Positions 36,526 through 46,052 of a DNA stretch of 64,000 nt are shown in pieces. Both the position numbers and the translations under genes were made by a program. Where the stretch lies: positions 62,001-126,000 of the forward strand of contig LNEU01000026.1 in the NCBI GenBank assembly GCA_001464355.1, given 5' to 3'. The first letter of the stretch is position 1; every line of letters begins with the position of its first letter. Below the pieces are notes generated by a model. That model made no database searches. It was given only the letters and a program-made list of their open reading frames with translations, and had not been told where the DNA came from. The DNA comes from Burkholderiales bacterium Ga0077544 (GTDB lineage: Bacteria > Pseudomonadota > Gammaproteobacteria > Burkholderiales > Burkholderiaceae_D).

Positions 36526-37722
36526 CTACACGCCACCTACAAGCACCTCTTGTAGAACTTCTTTACCAGTACCGTTTGGCTCTGCCTCTACCCGATTGCG
36601 ACCATTATTTTTGGCGAGATAAAGCGCACGATCGGCGCGGGCGCTCAACAGGTCGAAGTTTTCGCCTGAACGTGCAGTTGCAACACCGATGCTGATGCTG
36701 TAATTGCATACACCAAAACTGCCGGAAATCACATGTTGCTGCGACTGTTCCCGCAGACGATTGGCGATTTTAATAGCGACTTCGGTATCGGTATTCGGTA
36801 GCAACACCCCAAACTCTTCACCGCCCAAGCGCCCAAGCGCATCGCCGTCACGCAGCGATGCAATGGTGATATGTGCGAATTCGCGCAACACCTCATCACC
36901 TACGGCATGACCGTGAGTGTCATTAATATGTTTGAAATGATCGAGATCTATGATCAGCAACGACAGCGGCTTGCCGGTACGTTGCGCGCGCATGATCTGT
37001 TCACGCGCGATAGTCTCCAGCCATTTGCGTGACAACGCACCCGTCATGTGATCGTGATTAGCAGCGTCTTCGACACTAGCCAGCATTGCATCGTGCACCA
37101 TCATGATGGCGGCCATCGTCATCGTAGGCACAGCCACCGCCCCTATGCTCAGCAATGCTACATTCCAGATCGTATCGGAATTCATCAGATTGTCGGCTGT
37201 CGCAAACAAGCTGAAATAAGCGCCACGCAGCACCTGGCATATGGCGAACAGCATGGCAACGGCCGCAGCAAACCAGTAAGGATGAGGATGCCGGTTAAGC
37301 GGACGATGACGCAACAACAATACTGCGGTCGCAGCAAAAATAATGGCATTGAAGGTCGAGATGACGAGCACGCGCATCGGAAAATTCTCGCCAACATATG
37401 TCCATATGACGATAACTCCGGTTAACGTTGTGATTGCAGCCGCCAATCGACGCCAGTGTGCCGGCCGCCCGAGAAAAAGTGCACATCCGGCGTAATAACA
37501 GGAACATGACATTACCAGCAAGATATTGGCGACCACGATGGAAAAAAGGTCTGGGATCGCGCCGCGCAAAATGAACAAGGGCAATGCCAGCACCAGGCAG
37601 ATATTGGCGATAAACCATTCGCGTACACCGTTAATGCCGGTGCGCAGCAAGGAGCCCAGCATCAGCAGCATAGTCAGACTGAGCAATGCCGTAGTTACCA
37701 AAATGGACGCGATTGTCAGCAT
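36526..37722 (-). CDS. Integral-membrane GGDEF diguanylate cyclase
   Basis: A 398-residue protein with about six or seven membrane helices in residues 1-215 and a cytoplasmic GGDEF domain from about 225 (NHDHMTGALSRKWLETI). The active site is GGEEF (LGRLGGEEFGVLL) with inhibitory site RDGD five residues before. The membrane part is a poorly conserved sensor without a recognised domain. The tail ends KEVLQEVLVGGV. It faces trmB, with stops about 35 bases apart. Confidence 0.92.
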   Translation of the reverse strand: MLTIASILVTTALLSLTMLLMLGSLLRTGINGVREWFIANICLVLALPLFILRGAIPDLFSIVVANILLVMSCSCYYAGCALFLGRPAHWRRLAAAITTLTGVIVIWTYVGENFPMRVLVISTFNAIIFAATAVLLLRHRPLNRHPHPYWFAAAVAMLFAICQVLRGAYFSLFATADNLMNSDTIWNVALLSIGAVAVPTMTMAAIMMVHDAMLASVEDAANHDHMTGALSRKWLETIAREQIMRAQRTGKPLSLLIIDLDHFKHINDTHGHAVGDEVLREFAHITIASLRDGDALGRLGGEEFGVLLPNTDTEVAIKIANRLREQSQQHVISGSFGVCNYSISIGVATARSGENFDLLSARADRALYLAKNNGRNRVEAEPNGTGKEVLQEVLVGGV

Positions 37723-37789
37723 GCGGAGGGAATTTGTCAGGGACGAAGTTGCTTATTGTAAAGTAAACGCGGCGAGCTAGACGTCAAAT

Positions 37790-37817
37790 ACCTAGCATCT
37801 ATGACCTAGTATCTATG
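37790..37817. repeat. Two-copy 14-bp tandem repeat
   Basis: ACCTAGCATCTATG (37790-37803) is followed directly by ACCTAGTATCTATG (37804-37817), differing at one base, and then by a degenerate AGCCAGCATTG. It lies between recQ and the membrane diguanylate cyclase gene. Confidence 0.7.
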
Positions 37818-37902
37818 AGCCAGCATTGACAACCAGGATATCCGGGCGCATCGCGAGTGTGGCGCAGTCCTTACTCACATACCTAGACCATTGATACACA
37901 AG

Positions 37903-39726
37903 CTACATTTGTGCAATCAGCGCCACTATATCGGCACCATAGGTTTCCAGTTTTTTCTCGCCGACGCCACTTACACCGCGCAGATCATCGAGCGATGATG
38001 GCTGCGCTTTCGCGATTTCACGCATCGTTGCATCGTGAAAGATGACATAGGCTGGCACATTGTGGGTGCGCGCCGTTTCCATGCGCCACCAGCGCAGCTT
38101 CTCGAAAATTGCCTGTTCTTCTGAGGACAAATCAGTTTCTACAAAACCTTTCGGCTTGCTGGTCGAACGTTTGGATTTGACTGGCTTTTGATACTCGCGC
38201 AATTGCACTTTCTCGCCACCCTTCAATACCGGGCGCGCAGCATCCGTCAGTTTCAGTGCGCTATAAGATTCGTGATCGACGGTAACCAAACCCAGCGCAA
38301 TCGATTGCCGCAGAATCGCACGCCACTCCGCTTCGCTGCGATCCGAGCCTATGCCAAAAGTAGAAACCTGTTCATGTCCCCATTGCTTGATCTTGTCGGA
38401 ATCCACGCCGCGCAATACGTCCAGCACATGCATTGCACCAAAGCGTTGATCCACGCGATAAATTGTCGATAACAATTTCTGCACAGCGACGGTCGCATCG
38501 AAGGAACGCGGTGGGTTAATACAAGTATCGCAATTGCCGCAAGGCGCTGACGGCTGGCCAAAATAGGTGAGCAAACGTTGACGCCGACAATACAAGGTTT
38601 CACACAAACCCAGCATCGCATCGAGCTTGACCCCCTGCACGCGCTTGAAGGTTTCATCGGCCTCAGACTCATCGATCATGCGGCGCTGCTGCACGACGTC
38701 CTGCAAGCCGTAAGCCATCCACGCATTGGCTGGGCCACCATCGCGACCGGCACGACCGGTTTCCTGGTAATAGCCTTCTATGCTTTTCGGCAAATCCAGA
38801 TGCGCGACGAACCGCACGTCAGGCTTGTCGATGCCCATGCCGAAGGCAATGGTCGCGACCATCACAATGCTCTCTTCCCGTAGAAAGCGCGCCTGATTCT
38901 TGCTGCGTATCGCGAAATCCATTCCGGCGTGGTACGGCAAGGCATTGATGCCATTTTCGCGAAGAAATTCTGCAGTCTCTTCAACCTTTTTGCGCGACAG
39001 GCAATAGACGATGCCGGCATCGCCCGCATGTTCGCTCTCGATGAAATCCAGCACCTGTTTGCGGCCGTTGGCTTTCTCGACGATCTGGTAACGAATGTTC
39101 GGTCTGTCGAAGGACGAGACGAACATGCGTGCATCATCGAGTTGCAAACGATGGGCAATTTCTTCCCGCGTTTGATGGTCTGCAGTCGCAGTCAGTGCAA
39201 TGCGCGGCACATTTGGAAAGCGCTCGTGCAATACCGATAGCCTGATGTATTCGGGACGGAAGTCATGCCCCCATTGCGATACGCAATGCGCCTCATCGAT
39301 CGCGAACAAAGCGATCTTGCTCGCCTCCAGCATATCGAGGCAGCGTGGCGTCATCAAACGCTCAGGTGCGACATACAACAGATCGAGATCACCACTACGC
39401 AAGCGACGTTCGATGCGAGACGATTCTTCAAACGTTTGAGTGGAATTGAGAAAGGCGGCACGGACGCCAACCTCAGCCAGCGCATCCACCTGATCCTGCA
39501 TCAAGGCGATCAGCGGAGAAATGACCACACCGACACCATCGCGCAGCAGGGATGGAATTTGATAGCACAGCGACTTGCCGCCGCCGGTAGGCATCAGGAC
39601 CAGCGCATCGCCACCACGTGTAACCAGATCGACGATCTCAGCCTGCTCGCCGCGAAACGACGAGTAACCGAATACCGATTCCAGTACGTGCAGCGCCTGC
39701 GCGCCCAGATCGTCCTGCTGCATCAT
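37903..39726 (-). CDS. recQ: ATP-dependent DNA helicase RecQ
   Basis: 3'-5' helicase of the RecF recombination pathway, 607 residues. Motif I is PTGGGKSLCYQ, motif II DEAH in AIDEAHCVSQWGHDFRPEY, and motif VI ETGRAGRDGG. The RecQ zinc site has cysteines in YCRRQRLLTYFG and PCGNCDTC, then a winged-helix part and an HRDC domain at the end (DDLRGVSGVGEKKLETYG). Length and domain set are normal. uppP lies nine bases upstream on the same strand and may be co-transcribed. Confidence 0.97.
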   Translation of the reverse strand: MMQQDDLGAQALHVLESVFGYSSFRGEQAEIVDLVTRGGDALVLMPTGGGKSLCYQIPSLLRDGVGVVISPLIALMQDQVDALAEVGVRAAFLNSTQTFEESSRIERRLRSGDLDLLYVAPERLMTPRCLDMLEASKIALFAIDEAHCVSQWGHDFRPEYIRLSVLHERFPNVPRIALTATADHQTREEIAHRLQLDDARMFVSSFDRPNIRYQIVEKANGRKQVLDFIESEHAGDAGIVYCLSRKKVEETAEFLRENGINALPYHAGMDFAIRSKNQARFLREESIVMVATIAFGMGIDKPDVRFVAHLDLPKSIEGYYQETGRAGRDGGPANAWMAYGLQDVVQQRRMIDESEADETFKRVQGVKLDAMLGLCETLYCRRQRLLTYFGQPSAPCGNCDTCINPPRSFDATVAVQKLLSTIYRVDQRFGAMHVLDVLRGVDSDKIKQWGHEQVSTFGIGSDRSEAEWRAILRQSIALGLVTVDHESYSALKLTDAARPVLKGGEKVQLREYQKPVKSKRSTSKPKGFVETDLSSEEQAIFEKLRWWRMETARTHNVPAYVIFHDATMREIAKAQPSSLDDLRGVSGVGEKKLETYGADIVALIAQM

Positions 39727-39735
39727 AGTTTCAAC

Positions 39736-40569
39736 TTAATCTGCCCAAACAACCCAACCGTAGTGCGCACTCAGCAAAACGAATAGACCAAACACGATGC
39801 GGTAGTACGCAAAGTAAGTGAAATCATGCGTGCTGATATAACGCAGTAACCAGCGCATGCACAGGAAAGCCGAAACGAAAGCTGCGAAACCTCCCAAGCC
39901 GAACAGCGGAATGTCGGCCATCGACAGCAACGCTCTATCCTTGTAGACCGAATACACCGTCGCTCCCATCAAGGTTGGAATCGCGAGAAAGAAGGAAAAT
40001 TCGGTAGCGGCCTTGCGCGACAAGCCAAAGAACATACCGCCGATGATGCTCGCGCCTGAACGGCTGGTGCCTGGGATCAAGGCAAACGCTTGCGCGCATC
40101 CAACCTTGAACGCATCAAGCAAAGTCATGTCATCGACCGTTTGCACGCGTTCGGCAACTGCGCTATTTCGATTACGGCGTTCTATCCACAGAATAATGAA
40201 GCCGCCAATAATGAATGCCATCGCGACCGGCACCGGGGCAAATAATTTTTCCTTGATGGCTTTGGCGAATACCAGGCCCAACAAAGCTGCCGGTAAAAAT
40301 GCGACGACGATATTCAAGGCAAATTTTTGCGAGCGCCGATCGCTGAACAGTCCGCTTAATACTGCTGCGATCCTGACACGATATTCCCAGCACACAGCCA
40401 GCATCGCACCGGTTTGAATCGCGATTTCAAAAACCTTGACCTTGGGTCCGGTGAAATCCAGCAAACTGCCGGCGAGTATCAAATGTCCGGTCGAGGAAAT
40501 AGGCAGGAATTCCGTCAAACCTTCGACGATGCCCATGATGATGGCTTTGAGCGCGAGAACTGGATCCAT
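39736..40569 (-). CDS. uppP: Undecaprenyl-diphosphatase UppP (BacA)
   Basis: Inner-membrane enzyme that recycles undecaprenyl pyrophosphate to the monophosphate carrier for peptidoglycan and O-antigen synthesis, 277 residues with about eight helices. The catalytic signatures are [20 protein letters not shown] near residues 13-32 and [16 protein letters not shown] further on. Overproduction gives bacitracin resistance in relatives. The minus-strand gap upstream carries a hairpin with a T6 tract. Confidence 0.97.
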   Translation of the reverse strand: MDPVLALKAIIMGIVEGLTEFLPISSTGHLILAGSLLDFTGPKVKVFEIAIQTGAMLAVCWEYRVRIAAVLSGLFSDRRSQKFALNIVVAFLPAALLGLVFAKAIKEKLFAPVPVAMAFIIGGFIILWIERRNRNSAVAERVQTVDDMTLLDAFKVGCAQAFALIPGTSRSGASIIGGMFFGLSRKAATEFSFFLAIPTLMGATVYSVYKDRALLSMADIPLFGLGGFAAFVSAFLCMRWLLRYISTHDFTYFAYYRIVFGLFVLLSAHYGWVVWAD

Positions 40570-40596
40570 TGAATATAGAGAGTAGAAAAGGGTAAT

Positions 40597-40628
40597 AAAA
40601 AACCCGCCGGTAGTGACGCCGTACGGGT
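40597..40628 (-). terminator. Minus-strand intrinsic terminator upstream of uppP
   Basis: On the minus strand CCCG-TA-CGG pairs with CCG-G-CGGG, followed by TTTTTTATT. It would end the YkgJ-like transcript before uppP, or attenuate a shared one. Confidence 0.55.
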
Positions 40629-40796
40629 AACAACGTAGTCGATAGCGATACCGGCACTTGCGGCGATTGCCTCAGCCGGCAATTTCTGAAGGCCCAAAGG
40701 TTACCACGACAGCACCTGCGACTGTTTCGATTTTACGCAAACCGACAGCAATTTCCATATTGGAATTCCATCGCATGCTTGCTGCATCGTTACGAC

Positions 40797-41093
40797 TTAG
40801 GCAGCCGTCAATCGTTCCAGCGTGGTCAAATAAATCATCGCATCCTTGCGCGTTGCGCCGCACATTTCCAGTTGCGGTCGCAAGCTGCTGCACACCGCCG
40901 GACGTTCCGGCTGCCCGAATATGCGACAACGATAATCGTCAGCCAACTGCACGCAACGAACCCCTGCGGGTTTACCGTTCGGCATACCCGGTATCGCCGA
41001 TGAAATCGACGGCGCGGTACAACAGGCACCGCAATCAGGGCGACAGCTCAAGTCAGTCATGCTTTCGCTATTCTTGGAAAATTCGTTATTCAT
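40797..41093 (-). CDS. YkgJ-like cysteine-cluster protein
   Basis: A 98-residue protein with a conserved set of cysteines: CRPDCGACC near the N-terminus, then [15 protein letters not shown] and RPAVCSSL. The spacing matches the UPF0153/YkgJ family, thought to bind zinc or an Fe-S cluster through these residues; the biochemical role is unknown. ATG 41093 and ATG 41060 ([11 protein letters not shown]) are both possible; neither has a strong ribosome site. Confidence 0.82.
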   Translation of the reverse strand: MNNEFSKNSESMTDLSCRPDCGACCTAPSISSAIPGMPNGKPAGVRCVQLADDYRCRIFGQPERPAVCSSLRPQLEMCGATRKDAMIYLTTLERLTAA

Positions 41094-41401
41094 TCTGCAA
41101 TTCGTTCAATAAATCAACGAACCAGCCCGATATGCATCGTCGTTTGTCGCGTACTTGCATGAAAGGCGCGATTTTACAGGGGATTGCAGGGCGCAGCGCT
41201 TGACGCTGCACAAGTGCACGCTTACATTACGAAAGCCGCAAAACCACGTGTTTGCCGACAAATTACATAAATTTTCGTCGTGACATCGCTCTCCCCGGAC
41301 TGACTTTTGCCCAATTCACCGCGGGCGTGCTTTTGCACGGCACAGTGACTATCATTTGATAAAATGCTGGTTTTCTTATTTAGCTACCTAGAGTCGACAA
41401 A
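41094..41401. other. 308-bp gap upstream of the PIMT-like gene
   Basis: No gene was recognised. The sequence contains a -10-like TAAAAT at 41360-41365 shortly before the PIMT-like start, without a good -35 hexamer at normal distance. It is the divergent control region of the YkgJ-like and PIMT-like genes. Confidence 0.4.
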
Positions 41402-42067
41402 ATGAACATTGAAAAAGCCCGCTTCCTCATGATCGAACAGCAAATTCGCCCTTGGGATGTGCTCGATCTGGACGTCCTCGAATTGCTGGTCATCGTCAAG
41501 CGTGAAGCATTTGTGCCACTCGCCTACCGCGCACTGGCCTTTGCCGACAGCGAAATCCCGCTGCCGCATGGCGAAAACATGCTGACGCCAAAGCTGGAAG
41601 CACGCATCTTGCAGGAACTGGCAATCAAGAAGCATGAGAACGTTTTGGAAATCGGTGCCGGCTCAGGCTACATGGCAGCGCTGCTGGCATACAAGGCACG
41701 TCACGTCACTACCGTCGAGATCGAACCTGAACTGAAAGCACTGGCAGAAAAAAATCTGGCCGACTACGGCGTCAGCAACGTCGAAGTCGTGCAAGGCGAT
41801 GCAGCACAAGGCTGGAATGGCGCAAACCAAGCCAACTCAACGTATGACGTCATTGTCGTATCAGGCTCGCTGCCTGTTGTGCCGGAAGCACTGCTGGCAC
41901 AGATCAAGGTCGGCGGTCGCATGTTCGTCATCTCTGGTAGCGCCCCGGCAATGACTGCGCAAATCATCACCCGCACATCCGACATCAGCTACAGCACGGT
42001 CAACCTGTTTGAAACGATAGTGAAACCATTGCGCAATGCAGTGGTCCCATCGCAGTTCAAGTTCTAA
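41402..42067 (+). CDS. Protein-L-isoaspartate O-methyltransferase-like protein
   Basis: A 221-residue SAM-dependent methyltransferase of the PIMT family, which repairs isoaspartyl residues. The start ARFLMIEQQIRPWDVLDLDV, the substrate loop LPHGENMLTPKLEARILQEL and SAM site VLEIGAGSGYMAALLAYKA are typical of the form found beside tolC in Burkholderiales. The sequence diverges from classical Pcm in the active loop (IPLPHGENM), so repair activity is uncertain. A rhodanese gene starts nine bases after its stop and tolC follows. Confidence 0.85.
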   Translation: MNIEKARFLMIEQQIRPWDVLDLDVLELLVIVKREAFVPLAYRALAFADSEIPLPHGENMLTPKLEARILQELAIKKHENVLEIGAGSGYMAALLAYKARHVTTVEIEPELKALAEKNLADYGVSNVEVVQGDAAQGWNGANQANSTYDVIVVSGSLPVVPEALLAQIKVGGRMFVISGSAPAMTAQIITRTSDISYSTVNLFETIVKPLRNAVVPSQFKF

Positions 42068-42075
42068 GGAATGCC

Positions 42076-42399
42076 ATGCAGCACCTGACCGCCCCCGAAC
42101 TGGCAACTCTGCTTGCAGCATCTTTAGGCAATGCGCCCGTCCTGCTGGACGTGCGTGAACCTTGGGAGTATCAGACTTGTCAGATCGATGGTTCGGTGTC
42201 GATGCCAATGAATACGATTCCTGCCCAGTTGGAGAAGCTGGATAGAAATGCGTCCATCATTTGCATTTGCCATCACGGCGCACGTAGCATGCGCGTCGCC
42301 AGCTTTTTGGAAAGCAATGGTTTCGGCCAAGTGACGAATCTGACTGGCGGCATTCATGCATGGGCACAGCAAGTCGACCCTGCCATGCCGACCTATTGA
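42076..42399 (+). CDS. Single-domain rhodanese-like sulfurtransferase
   Basis: A 107-residue cytoplasmic rhodanese. It has the CH2A-like LLDVREPWEYQTCQIDGSV segment and the active-site loop CHHGARSM with the catalytic Cys, plus TNLTGGIHAWAQQVDP at the end. AAGGA precedes the ATG. Its close spacing after the PIMT-like gene and before tolC indicates one operon. The sulfur acceptor is unknown. Confidence 0.93.
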   Translation: MQHLTAPELATLLAASLGNAPVLLDVREPWEYQTCQIDGSVSMPMNTIPAQLEKLDRNASIICICHHGARSMRVASFLESNGFGQVTNLTGGIHAWAQQVDPAMPTY

Positions 42400-42479
42400 T
42401 TTTGCGTCTTTGTGATCAAGCTTACGCTTCCACTCGCATTATCTTCCAGAACCATCGCCTCAATCTGCATGGGAACCTA

Positions 42480-43787
42480 ATGCGCAATGCCAAGCTTGTC
42501 ACGCTGATCGCCGGCACTTTTTTTACGTTGCAAGCGCATGCCGTGAACTTGCTACAGGTATATCAGGATGCGCTTGCCAACGATGCCGTGTATGCCAGCG
42601 CGCGTGCCAATCTGGCTGCAGGCCGGGAAGCATCGGTACAAGGGCGTGCCAACCTACTGCCATTAGTCGGTTTGAGTGGATCCAATCAAAAGATCACGCG
42701 TGAAAATATTCCCGATACAACGTCACATGGCTACACGCTTTCCTTGTCGCAGCCCTTGTTCGATATCGCCGCCTGGCAAACCTACGAACAAAGCAAATTA
42801 TCGGTAGCGTCCAGTGAAGCCGCATTTGCCTCAGTGCAGCAGGATTTGATCCTGCGTGTGGCACAGGCGTATTTCGATGTATTAACCGCGCAAGATGCGC
42901 TGACCGCATTGCAATCGCAAAAAATCGCGATCAGCGAACAGCTGGCCTTTGCCAAACGCAATTTTGAAGTCGGTACCGCCACCATCACCGATACTGACGA
43001 AGCGCAATCCCGTTACGACCTGGTCGTCGCACAGGAAATTGCCGCGCAAAACGATGTCGATATCAAGCGTGCGGCACTGCAACAAATCATAGGCAAGCCA
43101 CCAGAGACTCTGGCAATACTGCGCACAGATATCGAATTGAGAGCGCCGGAACCAGCACAGATAGCGCCCTGGGTCAGCAGTGCCGAACAACAGAATTACG
43201 ACGTCATCAACAAGCAACTCGCACTGGAAATCGCCAAGCGCGATATCACACGCAACCGCGCCGGCCATTATCCGACCGTGGATCTGGTGGCCAGCCGCAG
43301 CAATACCAATCAACGCAATACCGTGCTGGGGCAAACCAGCACCGGCACCACTAATAGCGTCGGCGTACAGTGGGCAATTCCGCTTTTCAGTGGATTCGCA
43401 GTGACCAGCCAGGTACGGCAATCGATTGCACTGGAAGACAAGGCCCGTTCCGATCTGGAATCTTCACGCCGTCTCGCAGCACAAAATGCGCGGCAATCGT
43501 ATTTCGGTGTCACGAGTGGATTAGCGCAGGTAAAAGCCTTGCAGGCAGCCGAGAAATCGAGCCTGTCCTCACTGGAATCGAATCGCCTTGGCTATCAAGT
43601 CGGCGTGCGCATCAACATCGATGTGCTGAATGCGCAGCAACAACTGTATCTGACGCAACGTGATCTGGCGAAAACACGCTACGACACCATCATGAATAGT
43701 CTGCGCCTCAAATCTGCGGCCGGCACCTTGCAGGAACAAGATCTGGCGCAGATCAACACGATACTGGTGGAAGCAGCCCAGCCCTGA
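42480..43787 (+). CDS. tolC: TolC-family outer-membrane channel protein
   Basis: A 435-residue outer-membrane efflux/secretion duct. A signal peptide of about 20 residues (cleavage after LQAHA) is followed by two OEP repeats of the TolC family (VYQDALANDAVYASARANL, TQRDLAKTRYDTIMNSLRL). It lacks a lipobox, unlike the OprM-type protein at 49199. The open frame begins at 42360, but ATG 42480 is preceded by GGGAACCTA and gives the signal directly. It probably works with type I secretion or drug-export systems encoded elsewhere. Confidence 0.93.
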   Translation: MRNAKLVTLIAGTFFTLQAHAVNLLQVYQDALANDAVYASARANLAAGREASVQGRANLLPLVGLSGSNQKITRENIPDTTSHGYTLSLSQPLFDIAAWQTYEQSKLSVASSEAAFASVQQDLILRVAQAYFDVLTAQDALTALQSQKIAISEQLAFAKRNFEVGTATITDTDEAQSRYDLVVAQEIAAQNDVDIKRAALQQIIGKPPETLAILRTDIELRAPEPAQIAPWVSSAEQQNYDVINKQLALEIAKRDITRNRAGHYPTVDLVASRSNTNQRNTVLGQTSTGTTNSVGVQWAIPLFSGFAVTSQVRQSIALEDKARSDLESSRRLAAQNARQSYFGVTSGLAQVKALQAAEKSSLSSLESNRLGYQVGVRINIDVLNAQQQLYLTQRDLAKTRYDTIMNSLRLKSAAGTLQEQDLAQINTILVEAAQP

Positions 43788-43916
43788 TTTTTATCCGTTT
43801 TAACGCATGATGAAATGCAGAGGCACAAGCATCAAATCGGATGCTGCCGAAAAACACCGCCACAAGAAATTTGATTCGCAGGTTTTTTATCGAACGTGTT
43901 ACTTCAACGGATGAAC

Positions 43917-44567
43917 TCAAGCGACTTGCGCCGTATTTACACGCAAGGCAAGCGAATAACGCAAACTGTCCAGACAACTGTCGATCAATGGCTCCGCTAC
44001 AGCAGCAAGATCGAAACTTGTTGGCGAAAACAACCAGTTGTTAAGCAAGCCAATCACATGGCTATGCAAAGTCAGCGCTCCCAGCCGTGTATCCAGGTCT
44101 TCAGGTAACTGTTTCAGACGTATCGCATCAATCAAGATGCGCTCTATGCGCGCCAGCCCATCCAGATAACATTGATGCTGTCGTACCCAGACTGGATCGT
44201 TACGCTCGACCAGTTCGCATTTCAGAAAAATAATATCCAGAATTCTGCGTGACCGAGGATTGTTGCACGCCTCCCGTAACAGAAAAATCCAGGAACTACG
44301 CAGATGCCCCAAAGGATCATTGGCGAATTCTTCCTTGGGTGTCTCCATCAAGGTTTCCATAGGCAAGCGCACCTGCTCGCACATCGCATCGAACAAATCG
44401 CTCTTGTTTTTGAAATGCCAGTAAATTGCACCGCGCGTTACATCCGCTGCTACCGCAACATCGGCCAGTGAAGTCTGCGCCAGTCCACGCGCATAAAACA
44501 CTTTTTCGGCCGCATCAATGATGCGACTGCGGGTTTCCAATGCCTCTTCTTTCGTCGAGCGAGCCAT
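43917..44567 (-). CDS. AcrR/TtgR-type TetR repressor of the RND pump
   Basis: A 216-residue repressor. The N-terminal HTH reads TSLADVAVAADVTRGAIYWH followed by FKNKSDLFDAM, characteristic of AcrR, TtgR and MexZ-like repressors. The start MARSTKEEALETR is at ATG 44567; the open frame upstream crosses the operator and is not used. It is divergent from the RND efflux genes, with a 26-bp palindrome in between that matches the AcrR-type operator. Ligand-induced release should derepress the pump. Confidence 0.93.
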   Translation of the reverse strand: MARSTKEEALETRSRIIDAAEKVFYARGLAQTSLADVAVAADVTRGAIYWHFKNKSDLFDAMCEQVRLPMETLMETPKEEFANDPLGHLRSSWIFLLREACNNPRSRRILDIIFLKCELVERNDPVWVRQHQCYLDGLARIERILIDAIRLKQLPEDLDTRLGALTLHSHVIGLLNNWLFSPTSFDLAAVAEPLIDSCLDSLRYSLALRVNTAQVA

Positions 44568-44629
44568 AAAATCATCATCCTGTAACAAATTTCGAATATT
44601 TAGATATGCTAAGGCTTTAGTTGCCTCGC

Positions 44630-44655
44630 ATACATACATTCGCGAATGTATGTAT
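44630..44655. promoter_or_regulatory. 26-bp perfect palindromic AcrR-type operator
   Basis: ATACATACATTCG (44630-44642) is mirrored exactly by CGAATGTATGTAT (44643-44655). It closely matches the known E. coli AcrR site, and overlaps a TATAAT -10 box at 44653-44658 for the efflux operon, so bound repressor would block RNA polymerase. Confidence 0.88.
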
Positions 44656-44658
44656 AAT
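44653..44658 (+). promoter_or_regulatory. -10 box of the RND operon
   Basis: TATAAT overlaps the right end of the palindromic operator, about 138 bases before the adaptor gene start. The -35 region falls inside the palindrome and is poor, as in repressor-controlled promoters. Confidence 0.55.
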
Positions 44659-44795
44659 ACCTCACCCGCAGCATCAGCATCAAAACAAAAGCGCAAGAGT
44701 AACCATTCAACAACGAATGCTTTTGTGCTCTTCGGCTTCACTTTTTTCTTTACCGGACTGCTGATTTTTGGCAGCGCATCCACTCACCGTGCGAG

Positions 44796-46040
44796 ATGTA
44801 TATGAGTTCACTTCCCCGTTTAACCAGCCTTGGCGCCGCCATTATTGTTTTATTTGCAGTCACTGCTTGTGGCAAGTCCGACAAACAGGCATCCGCACCG
44901 CCTCCTACCGAAGTATCGGTAATCACTGTCAAGCCGGGACCGCTGGGAGTAACCAACGAGTTGCCAGGCCGCCTTGAATCGACCCGTATCGCGGAAATCC
45001 GCGCACGTGTACCCGGCGTTGTTCTCAAACGCACCTTCCGCGAAGGTAGTGATGTGAAGGCAGGTGCTACATTATTCCTGATCGATCCGGCACAATTCCA
45101 GGCGACATATAACAGTGCGGATGCCGCAGTCGCCCGCGCCGAAGCGACCTTGTTACAAGCGGAGCTGAAAGAGAAGCGCTACAAGCCATTGGTTGCAAGC
45201 AATGCAATCAGCAAACAGGAATATGACGACGTTACCGCGACGCTGAAACAGGCTGCAGCAGATTTGGCAGCCAGCAAGGCAGCTCGTCAAACTGCAAAAC
45301 TGTCACTCGATTACGCAACTGTAACGTCACCGATCTCCGGCCGTATCGGTCGCGCACTTGTGACCGAAGGTGCATTGGTCGGTCAAAATGAAGCGACACC
45401 GCTGGCAACCGTTCAGCAAATCGATCCTATCTACGTCAACATGACACAGTCCAGCACCGAAGTCCTGCAACTGCAACGTGCAATGGCGCAAGGCAAATTG
45501 AAAAGCGCAGGCAAGGGACAGGTCAAGGTCACACTGATCACCGAAGATGGACAGGAATACGCGCAAGCAGGAAAACTGCTGTTCTCCGATCTGACAGTCG
45601 ATGAAAGCTCGGGTGCGGTTACCTTGCGTGCAGAATTCCCTAATACTGATCGCCAGTTATTGCCGGGCATGTATGTGCGTGCGCGCCTTGAACAAGCAAT
45701 CAATGAAAACGCGATCACCGTACCGCAACAAGCTATTACACGCACACCGGACGGCTCGGCTGTCATGGTCGTCAGCGCCGAAAACAAGGTTGTTTCGCGC
45801 TCGGTTAAAACCGGCGCCGCCAGCGGTGACTCATGGGTCATCAATGAAGGCTTGAAAGAAGGCGACCAAGTCATCGTCGAAGGCCTGCAAAAAGTCCAGC
45901 CAGGTGCAACGGTCAAGGCAGTGCAATGGAAAAAAGCAGCGCCAGCGAATGCTACTGCTCCCGCAGCAGACGCCGCCCAGCCTGCTCCAGCAGCATCCGC
46001 CCCGGCAGCCAAGACCGCAGAACAACCGAAGTCGAAGTAA
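44796..46040 (+). CDS. RND efflux periplasmic adaptor (AcrA/MexA type)
   Basis: Membrane-fusion protein of 414 residues that links the inner-membrane pump with the outer-membrane duct. The lipobox VTAC (Cys25) anchors it in the inner membrane. Typical parts are the lipoyl half-motifs (GRLESTRIAEIRARVPGVV, YATVTSPISGRIGRALVTEG), the hairpin with VASNAISKQEYDDVTATLKQ, and the end barrel LLPGMYVRARLEQ. The C-terminal 35 residues are Ala/Pro-rich and probably flexible. ATG 44796 or 44802 may be used. The pump gene begins 12 bases after its stop. Confidence 0.95.
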   Translation: MYMSSLPRLTSLGAAIIVLFAVTACGKSDKQASAPPPTEVSVITVKPGPLGVTNELPGRLESTRIAEIRARVPGVVLKRTFREGSDVKAGATLFLIDPAQFQATYNSADAAVARAEATLLQAELKEKRYKPLVASNAISKQEYDDVTATLKQAAADLAASKAARQTAKLSLDYATVTSPISGRIGRALVTEGALVGQNEATPLATVQQIDPIYVNMTQSSTEVLQLQRAMAQGKLKSAGKGQVKVTLITEDGQEYAQAGKLLFSDLTVDESSGAVTLRAEFPNTDRQLLPGMYVRARLEQAINENAITVPQQAITRTPDGSAVMVVSAENKVVSRSVKTGAASGDSWVINEGLKEGDQVIVEGLQKVQPGATVKAVQWKKAAPANATAPAADAAQPAPAASAPAAKTAEQPKSK

Positions 46041-46052
46041 GGGAGCACCGTA

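Noticed and set aside
40515-40697. Minus-strand frame overlapping the uppP start
   Set aside because: It crosses a T6-tailed hairpin and overlaps uppP in another frame; it looks like a shadow frame.
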